From: Caldilineaceae bacterium
GTDB lineage: Bacteria > Chloroflexota > Anaerolineae > Caldilineales > Caldilineaceae
Assembly: GCA_026645635.1 (NCBI GenBank)
Contig: JAPKMV010000042.1
Coordinates: forward strand, 1 to 12,671
DNA: 12,671 nt
Reading direction: 5' to 3'
Below are positions 6,686-12,671 of the stretch, one piece after another. The notes beneath the pieces are model-generated. The model was not told where the DNA came from. It ran no database searches and saw nothing but the letters and a program-made list of their open reading frames with translations. Each line of letters starts with the position of its first letter. Position 1 is the first letter of the stretch. The translations under genes were made by a program, and so were the position numbers.

Positions 6686-8408
6686 CCGCCGGTCGCAAGT
6701 CCTGCACATTCAACTGCAACTGCTTGTTCCTCTGCCACTCGTTGACTTCCACCTGGAACGCCACGTCAATGCAGCTCCCTTCGCCAAGTTCGGTGAGCCA
6801 CGCGCCCTGGTGAAAGGCGATGGCATCGTAGGCGACGCCGCCGCTGTGGCTGTCGAGCACCAGCCGCAGATGGCTGCCGCCGCCCACTGTGCGCAGCCCG
6901 CGCACACGGCAGTTCGCCGCCATCAACAACGGCGAAGGGTTGGCGTGACCCGTCGGCTCCAACCGCGTAAACTGCTGATGCAGGCTCCAGGTGACGTCGT
7001 CCAGATGCACCGGCGCATCGATGCGCAACTGCGGGCGCAGGTCGTCGACCGCCGTCAGGTCACGGCGCGCAATGGCCTCCAGCGCAGCGCGCAGGTCGGG
7101 CAGGCGCGCCGTCTTCACCGTAAACCCGGCCGCCAGTTGATGGCCGCCGTGACGCACCAGCAAGCCGGACACCTCGTCCAGCGCGCCGCTGATGTCGAAC
7201 TCCGGGATGCTGCGCGCACTGCCCCGCGCCTCGTCCTCGTCCTCGTGCATCACCACCGCAGGGCGATAGTAGCGTTCGGCGATCTTGCCCGCTACCAGCC
7301 CGACAATGCCATGCTCGAACGCAGGGCTGCCGACGATATAGATCGCCGCGCCGTCGGCCACGGGCGCAGCCAACTGCTCCTCGGCCACCCGATGCGCCGC
7401 TTCCATGAGTGTGCGCCGCCGCGTGTTGAGTTCTTCCAGTTGGCCGGCCAGCCGCACAGCCTTCTCGGCGTCGGTGGCGCGCAGCAGTTGGTAGGCCAGT
7501 TCACCGCTGGCCAGCCGCCCCGCCGCGTTGAGGCGCGGCGCCAGCCGAAAGGCGATGGCCGTCGCATCGACGCCGCCTTTTTGCAGCCCTGCCTTTTCCA
7601 TCAGCGCCGCCAGCCCCGGCCGCACCGCCAGATTGATCTGCGTCAGCCCGCGCTGCACCAGGCTGCGGTTCTCGCCCAGCAGCGGCATCACATCGGCCAC
7701 GGTGCCCAATGCCACCAGGTCGAGCAGCGTCTCTTCGACCGTGGCGACCTGGTCGGGCGTCAACCGGCTCACGCCGCTCTGCGCCGATGCTCGCAGCACC
7801 GCCTGCGCCAGCCGATAGGCTACGCCGACGCCGGCCAGTTCGGGCGTGTGCGCCGGGCAATCGGCGCGACGCGGGTTGATCACCGCCAGCGCCGGCGGCA
7901 GCTCGCGCCCCACCGTGTGGTGGTCGGTCACGATCACATCCAGCCCCACCTGCCGCGCATAGGCCACCTCGGCCACGCTGCGGATGCCGCAGTCCACCGT
8001 GACCAGCAACTGCGCGGTCTGTGCAATGCGGCCAATGGCATCCAGGTTCAGCCCGTAGCCTTCATCTACGCGGTTAGGGATGTACGGCCCGACCCGCGCC
8101 CCAGCCACTTGCAGTGCGCTCACCAGCAGCGCCGTCGCGCTGACGCCGTCCACGTCGAAGTCGCCATAGACGCAGATCGTCTCGCCGCGCTGGATGGCGT
8201 GCAGAATGCGCTGCACCGCGGGCGTCATGTCGCGCAGCCGGTAGGGATTGTCAACCGTGACATCTTGAGTGGCGAGGAAGCGCTGCGCCGCGGCTGGTGT
8301 GGTCAGCCCGCGGTTGTAGAGCACCTGCGCCAGCAGCGGATGTTCGGGCACGGCGCTCAGAAAGGCATCCGGTGCAGCCGGTAGGATCGTCCAACGTTTT
8401 GTGCGCAT
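6672..8408 (-). CDS. recJ: Single-stranded-DNA-specific exonuclease RecJ
   Basis: A 578-residue protein of full RecJ length. The DHH phosphoesterase core shows VYGDFDVDGVSAT (80-92; metal-binding Asp83/85/87), VTVDCG (Asp139), the DHH motif at 162-164 and Asp239 in LGTVAD. PRLNAAGR is at 291-298. The DHHA1 part has GSARSIPEFDISGAL and the signature GGHQLAAGF (421-429), and an OB-like C-terminal domain follows from about 450. RecJ degrades single-stranded DNA 5' to 3' in recombinational and base-excision repair with Mn/Mg. GGAG sits 8 nt before ATG 8408, and a perfect TATAAT lies upstream. Unusually, the last four codons (GVNG) and the TGA lie inside the NYTCACCC octamer array. It is a single-gene unit, divergent from the methyltransferase. 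Confidence 0.97.
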   Translation of the reverse strand: MRTKRWTILPAAPDAFLSAVPEHPLLAQVLYNRGLTTPAAAQRFLATQDVTVDNPYRLRDMTPAVQRILHAIQRGETICVYGDFDVDGVSATALLVSALQVAGARVGPYIPNRVDEGYGLNLDAIGRIAQTAQLLVTVDCGIRSVAEVAYARQVGLDVIVTDHHTVGRELPPALAVINPRRADCPAHTPELAGVGVAYRLAQAVLRASAQSGVSRLTPDQVATVEETLLDLVALGTVADVMPLLGENRSLVQRGLTQINLAVRPGLAALMEKAGLQKGGVDATAIAFRLAPRLNAAGRLASGELAYQLLRATDAEKAVRLAGQLEELNTRRRTLMEAAHRVAEEQLAAPVADGAAIYIVGSPAFEHGIVGLVAGKIAERYYRPAVVMHEDEDEARGSARSIPEFDISGALDEVSGLLVRHGGHQLAAGFTVKTARLPDLRAALEAIARRDLTAVDDLRPQLRIDAPVHLDDVTWSLHQQFTRLEPTGHANPSPLLMAANCRVRGLRTVGGGSHLRLVLDSHSGGVAYDAIAFHQGAWLTELGEGSCIDVAFQVEVNEWQRNKQLQLNVQDLRPAGVNG

Positions 8409-8461
8409 CTGCGTTTCTCCGGGGGCGTCGATGGCCGTACAATCATGGCAAAGCTGCCGCG

Positions 8462-8467
8462 ATTATA
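8462..8467 (-). promoter_or_regulatory. Candidate -10 box of recJ
   Basis: A perfect TATAAT reads on the minus strand and would start transcription near 8455, giving a ~46-nt leader to ATG 8408. The region 16-18 bases upstream (TTCGTT and shifts of it) is a poor -35 match, so the assignment rests on the -10 box and its position. Confidence 0.45.
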
Positions 8468-8502
8468 GCGCATGCACGCACTGCAACGAAAGCGCACCGC
8501 AG

Positions 8503-8521
8503 CGGCAGTTGCCAACTGCCG
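8503..8521. repeat. 19-nt palindrome in the recJ/methyltransferase intergenic region
   Basis: CGGCAGTT-GCC-AACTGCCG is a perfect 8-bp inverted repeat with a 3-nt loop. No T-tract follows on either strand, so it is not a standard terminator. It is built like the palindromes at 8566-8584 and 12633-12651 (19 nt, short loop), which suggests a REP-like dispersed element or a protein-binding site. Confidence 0.55.
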
Positions 8522-8565
8522 GGATGCCGCACATTCGCAAGGCCGGGCGGTGTATGCGAAGCGCC

Positions 8566-8584
8566 GTGCGGTTTCCGACCGCAC
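8566..8584. repeat. GTGCGGTTT-CCG-ACCGCAC palindrome in the methyltransferase leader
   Basis: This 19-nt palindrome has 7-bp arms and ends 18 nt before ATG 8603, immediately before the ribosome site. It matches the element at 12633-12651 at every position except the central three. It may be a dispersed repeat, a leader hairpin, or both. Confidence 0.55.
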
Positions 8585-8602
8585 CAACGAAAGGGGGACT
8601 TC

Positions 8603-9408
8603 ATGGCTGATTTTGCCACCGATCCACACCTGCTGCATCTCCAGTACGGCGCATTCGCCAGGAAGCCCACGAACTGTACAGCGAGCAGCAGGTCGACTTC
8701 TTCCCGTGGGTGTTGGAGTTCTTGGATCTCGCCGCGGGGCTGCTCGTGGCGGACGTGGGCTGCGGGCCGGGCGCGTACCATCTGCTGCTGGCGCCGACCG
8801 GCTGTCAGGTGGTGGCGCTGGACTACTCCCAGGGGATGCTGGAAGAGGTGCAGACACAGGCGTGCACAGACCAGCTTGCGGTCTGGCCGCTGCGCGCCGA
8901 CGCCCAGCACCTGCCCCTGGCCGACGGCTGCTGTGACCGGCTGATGGCCAACCACATGCTCTACCATGTGCCCGACCAACTTGCCGCACTGCGCGAACTG
9001 CGCCGGGTCACGCGGCCCGGCGGCATCGTCGTGCTGGCCACCAATGCCGAAGACGCCGGCGGCCTCCTCTACGATGCGCACTGCGCCGCCGCGGCGGAAC
9101 TCGGCTATCAGCCCAGCGCGCGCCCGACCGCCGGCTTTCACCTGGGACATCTGGCGCGGGTGCAGCAGGTCTTTCCCAATGCTGCGGTGCATGTGCGACC
9201 GGACGCCTTCCGCTTCCCCACGGTGGACGCGGCGCTGCGCTACTACGCCAGCGGCATGATCGACGCGCTGGAGGCCGCGCCGCTGGGCGGCAGCCATCGT
9301 GCTCCGCTGCTCCAGGCTGTGGCCGCACGCCTGCAACCCGTGTACGCGGCCAACGGTCTGCTGCGCGTGGCCAAGGACGCCGGCTGTTTTGTCGCACGGG
9401 TCGAATAG
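8603..9408 (+). CDS. Class I SAM-dependent methyltransferase, reading frame interrupted by an apparent one-base deletion
   Basis: The Rossmann core has motif I VADVGCGPG, ALDYSQGML (motif II), ANHMLYHVPD and LRRVTRPGG, typical of small-molecule class I methyltransferases; the substrate is unknown. The core frame is intact from GTG 8710 to TAG 9408 (232 residues), but that start has no ribosome site and leaves only about 12 residues before motif I. Upstream, AGGGGG sits just before ATG 8603, which begins MADFATDPHLLHLQYGAF in another frame. Adding one base near 8656 joins it to RQEAHELYSEQQVDFFPWV in the core frame and gives a natural 268-residue protein. This is either an assembly/sequencing error or a true frameshift. 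Without correction the N-terminal helices would be lost. Confidence 0.82.
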
Positions 9409-9514
9409 CGGTATCATGGGATTGCCTTATGTCACGCCAAGCCGCAAAGGTTCAGCCTCCGATTTTTCGCCGCTTGCGTCTGCGTGTGAAATTTGACTTT
9501 ACCGAATTTGCATC
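9409..9514. other. Intergenic region with a degenerate inverted pair
   Basis: This 106-bp gap holds CACGCCAAGCCGCAAAGG (about 9433-9450) and, inverted, a related sequence around 9469-9488 (CGCCGCTTGCGTCTGCGTG). The similarity is imperfect, so it may be a decayed palindromic repeat. TTGACT (9493-9498) has no matching -10 box at standard spacing, and no clear ribosome site precedes the next gene. Confidence 0.3.
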
Positions 9515-10858
9515 ATGTCGACATCGCTAGACCGGCTGCGCCGGCTGCACAGCCTGCGCCCGCAGCATGCAAAAGCAGAGCCTGTCTACGCACCCCTGGA
9601 AGATGAGGTGTCGTTTGACGCGCCGGTCGACGCGCTGGGAACGGCGGATGCGCTGCCGCCGGGCGCGGAAGTCGTCACCGACCTGGGCGCCTGCTACCTG
9701 GTGACCACCACCTATCCGCTGGCGACGGTGCGCGGACGCCAGGCGCTCGGCGATCTCTTGCAGGTCAGCCCGGCAACGCTGGCGCCCTTTCATCCCGACT
9801 TCCGGCTGGAGGGGATGGATTTTCGCCAGGCTGCGTTTGTGGACACCGAAACCACCGGGCTAGGCGGCGGCGCCGGCATCTTCGCCTTCATGGTTGGCGT
9901 CGGGGCCTTTGCCTGGGACGATCCCAACGCCGCGACGACGGGAGCACTGCCCGACAACTTTGTGCTGCGCCAATACTTCATGCGTCATCCCGGCGAGGAG
10001 CGTGCGCTCCTTGGCGCGCTGGCGGACGATCTGGGGCAGCAGCAGATGGTCGTCACCTTCAACGGCCGCGCCTTCGACCTGCCGCTCCTGCGCGGACGCT
10101 ATTTGCAGCACCGGCGTCACCTGGGCGAGCGCGGGCGCGTTGCGTTGATCGACGAAGGCGCCGCGCATCTGGATCTTCTCTACCCGGCGCGGCGGCTCTG
10201 GCGGCGGCGGCTGCAAAGCTGCCGGCTGATCAACCTGGAGCAGATGATCCTGGGGCTGGCGCGCAGCGAGGAAGACGTGCCCGGCGCGCTCATCCCGCAA
10301 CTCTACAACGACTATCTGCGCACCAATCAGACGGGCGCCATCAACCGCATCTTCTACCATAACCGTGAGGACATCGTGTCGATGGTGGCGCTGGCGCACC
10401 GGCTGGTGCTGGCCTACGGCGACGAACAGAGCCGCAGCGACGTGGAAGGGGAGGATTGGCTGGCGCTGGCCGTCTGCTACGAGCGGCAGGGCGACCTGGC
10501 GCGCGCCGAGGATGCCTACCGTGCGGCGACGACGGCCATCGCCGACGACGGCTGGCGCGCCGACGCCTTTGCCCGGCTGGGCGATCTGCTCAAGCGTCAG
10601 GAGCGCTGGGACGAAGCCGCGGCGGTCTGGGAACTCTGGCTGACCTCGCTGCCCGGCCACGACATGACCCCCTTCTGCGAGCTGTCCAAGTACTGCGAGT
10701 GGCGTCTGCACGACCTGGAGCAGGCGGAGATGTGGGCGGCCTGGGCGCTGCACGATCTGCGCCAGGCTGCACCCTACCAACGGCGCCCCGGCCAGATCGC
10801 CGACCTGGAACACCGGCTGGCGCGCATCCGCCGCAAAATGGGCAGCACAGCAGCATAG
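9515..10858 (+). CDS. YprB-type ribonuclease H-like exonuclease (RNase_H_2) with C-terminal TPR-like repeats
   Basis: A 447-residue protein in two parts. Residues ~100-300 form a DEDD exonuclease of the YprB/RNase_H_2 family: [10 protein letters not shown] (Asp110, Glu112), [13 protein letters not shown] (Asn183, Asp188), [13 protein letters not shown] (Asp220), and [10 protein letters not shown] (His282, Asp286). Residues ~314-430 form helical pairs resembling TPRs, e.g. [20 protein letters not shown] and [20 protein letters not shown]. The family is predicted to trim nucleic acids 3' to 5'; the actual substrate is not established, and the TPRs probably bind a partner. An in-frame TGA at 9494 limits the start to ATG 9515, which has no Shine-Dalgarno sequence and may be leaderless or inefficiently translated. 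It lies on the same strand as the methyltransferase, 106 bp away. Confidence 0.9.
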   Translation: MSTSLDRLRRLHSLRPQHAKAEPVYAPLEDEVSFDAPVDALGTADALPPGAEVVTDLGACYLVTTTYPLATVRGRQALGDLLQVSPATLAPFHPDFRLEGMDFRQAAFVDTETTGLGGGAGIFAFMVGVGAFAWDDPNAATTGALPDNFVLRQYFMRHPGEERALLGALADDLGQQQMVVTFNGRAFDLPLLRGRYLQHRRHLGERGRVALIDEGAAHLDLLYPARRLWRRRLQSCRLINLEQMILGLARSEEDVPGALIPQLYNDYLRTNQTGAINRIFYHNREDIVSMVALAHRLVLAYGDEQSRSDVEGEDWLALAVCYERQGDLARAEDAYRAATTAIADDGWRADAFARLGDLLKRQERWDEAAAVWELWLTSLPGHDMTPFCELSKYCEWRLHDLEQAEMWAAWALHDLRQAAPYQRRPGQIADLEHRLARIRRKMGSTAA

Positions 10859-10950
10859 CAACTACGCCAACACATGGCGCCGTCACAATGGCGGCAAATT
10901 CCGATCGCTTTATCTTTCAGTACGGACTATCAACCACAGGAGGAGTGCAC

Positions 10951-11337
10951 ATGGCTTTCAAGTTCCCCAGCCCAGAGTGGGTGGCAGATTTCGAGACCAA
11001 GATCAACACCAGCGACGCCTATGCCAACGCGGCCAAGACCTGGGAGGGCGACATCACCCTGGTGATCGAGGGCGGCCCGGGCATCTATCTTGACCTCTGG
11101 CACGGCCAGTGTCGCAAGGCCGAGTTCCTGAGCGATCCACACGTCAAGAACCCGGAGTTCACCATCACCACGGACATGGAGAAGTGGAAAAAGGTGCTCG
11201 CCGGCAAGCTCGACCCGGTGCAGGGCATGGTCACCCGCCAGATCAAACTGGACGGCAACCTGGTCAAGATCATGAAGAACGTCAAAGCCGCGCAGGAACT
11301 GGTGCGCTGCGCGACGAAGGTGGAGACGGTTTACTAG
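10951..11337 (+). CDS. SCP2 sterol-binding domain protein
   Basis: A 128-residue stand-alone SCP2-like protein: start [19 protein letters not shown], then [20 protein letters not shown] with an acidic/aromatic strand, [23 protein letters not shown] with the typical D..KW..VL.G..DP.Q pattern, and [13 protein letters not shown] near the end. Such domains carry a hydrophobic tunnel that binds lipids or acyl-CoAs; bacterial roles are poorly defined. The ORF extends far upstream in frame, including an ATG at 10888, but AGGAGGAG (10938-10945) just before ATG 10951 and the family start decide the call. It may be co-expressed with the alcohol dehydrogenase that follows after a hairpin repeat. The 92-nt gap before it shows no promoter I would defend. 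Confidence 0.92.
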   Translation: MAFKFPSPEWVADFETKINTSDAYANAAKTWEGDITLVIEGGPGIYLDLWHGQCRKAEFLSDPHVKNPEFTITTDMEKWKKVLAGKLDPVQGMVTRQIKLDGNLVKIMKNVKAAQELVRCATKVETVY

Positions 11338-11340
11338 ATT

Positions 11341-11427
11341 CAATCTCTCAATCTCTCAATCTCTCAATCTCCAATCTCTAATCTCGTAGAGACTATGAGA
11401 TTGAGAGATTAGGAGATTGGAGATTGG
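11341..11427. repeat. TCTCAATC octamer array forming a long imperfect hairpin
   Basis: The left arm (11341-11385) has three perfect TCTCAATC octamers (11346-11369) followed by heptamer variants TCCAATC and TCTAATC. The right arm (11397-11427) carries the same units on the opposite strand. The central TAG-AGA-CTA closes a loop, and the arms pair over most of ~30 bp with single-base bulges and a few wobbles. It fills the space between the SCP2 gene and the dehydrogenase ribosome site. Confidence 0.8.
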
Positions 11428-11446
11428 CGTCATCAGGGGGCATCGC

Positions 11447-12610
<1,164 letters not shown>

Positions 12611-12632
12611 GCGGTCGTTTGAATTGCCGTAG

Positions 12633-12651
12633 GTGCGGTTTGTAACCGCAC
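12633..12651. repeat. GTGCGGTTT-GTA-ACCGCAC palindrome downstream of the dehydrogenase
   Basis: Second copy of the 19-nt palindrome seen at 8566-8584; here the arms extend to 8 bp (GTGCGGTT/AACCGCAC). It begins 22 nt after the dehydrogenase stop. No T-tract follows, so termination is doubtful. The window ends in GTGCGG (12666-12671), which could be the first bases of another copy. Confidence 0.6.
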
Positions 12652-12671
12652 GTGGCCGGTGATACGTGCGG

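Noticed and set aside
6810..8384. A 524-codon plus-strand frame opposite recJ
   Set aside because: Antisense to every RecJ motif, with His/Arg/Gln-rich composition and no domain. It is explained by the codon bias of recJ.
8603..8712. Programmed frameshifting in the methyltransferase
   Set aside because: No slippery heptamer or downstream pseudoknot is apparent; a one-base deletion or assembly error explains the data more simply.
9860..10861. A 333-codon minus-strand frame opposite the YprB-like gene, and a similar one opposite the alcohol dehydrogenase (11393-12505)
   Set aside because: Both lie fully inside well-supported genes on the other strand and show shadow composition.
11341..11427. 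CRISPR array
   Set aside because: The units are 7-8 nt and contiguous, without unique spacers; it is a simple tandem and inverted repeat.
12633..12651. Intrinsic terminator of the alcohol dehydrogenase gene
   Set aside because: The stem is good, but no T-tract follows, and the same palindrome occurs in a 5' leader at 8566-8584, which fits a dispersed repeat better.

Overview
The window is GC-rich, gene-dense bacterial chromosome with ten protein-coding genes. No RNA genes, CRISPR arrays or transposase genes are visible. A secreted RHS/SpvB-like protein, a DUF4058 protein, a YprB-type exonuclease fused to TPR-like helices, octameric tandem repeats between genes, and dispersed short palindromes suggest a member of Chloroflexota (Anaerolineae/Caldilineae-like). 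This is an inference from gene style and repeat style; no rRNA or other marker is present to prove it.

Layout. 1-2891 (minus): the N-terminal ~963 residues of a large secreted RHS/YD-repeat protein that runs off the left edge, with a near-consensus sigma70 promoter upstream and a 14-nt dyad just behind the -35 box. 3116-4341 (minus): a two-gene unit, a monoacylglycerol-lipase-like alpha/beta hydrolase followed 5 nt later by a VOC (glyoxalase-fold) protein. 4448-5929 (minus): a second two-gene unit, a phospholipase/carboxylesterase followed by a DUF4058 protein. 6053-6649 (plus): a six-helix membrane protein, divergent from the carboxylesterase. 6672-8408 (minus): recJ, convergent with the membrane protein. 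8603-12610 (plus): a SAM methyltransferase whose reading frame is broken near its N-terminus, a YprB-like exonuclease/TPR protein, an SCP2-domain lipid-binding protein and an iron-containing alcohol dehydrogenase.

The genes look mostly like independent housekeeping and accessory functions rather than one pathway. Plausible functional pairs are hydrolase+VOC, carboxylesterase+DUF4058, and possibly SCP2+alcohol dehydrogenase. Two DNA-processing nucleases (RecJ and the YprB-like protein) lie near each other but on opposite strands.

The most notable non-coding signals are (i) related octamer tandem repeats (TCTCAATC and NYTCACCC) in three intergenic regions, one of which supplies the recJ stop codon and one of which folds into a long hairpin between the SCP2 and alcohol dehydrogenase genes; (ii) a 19-nt palindrome, GTGCGGTTT-NNN-ACCGCAC, present twice; and (iii) the probable one-base deletion in the methyltransferase. 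I found no convincing evidence of an undescribed multi-gene system. The RHS protein, whose C-terminus lies outside the window, is the best candidate for unusual biology.
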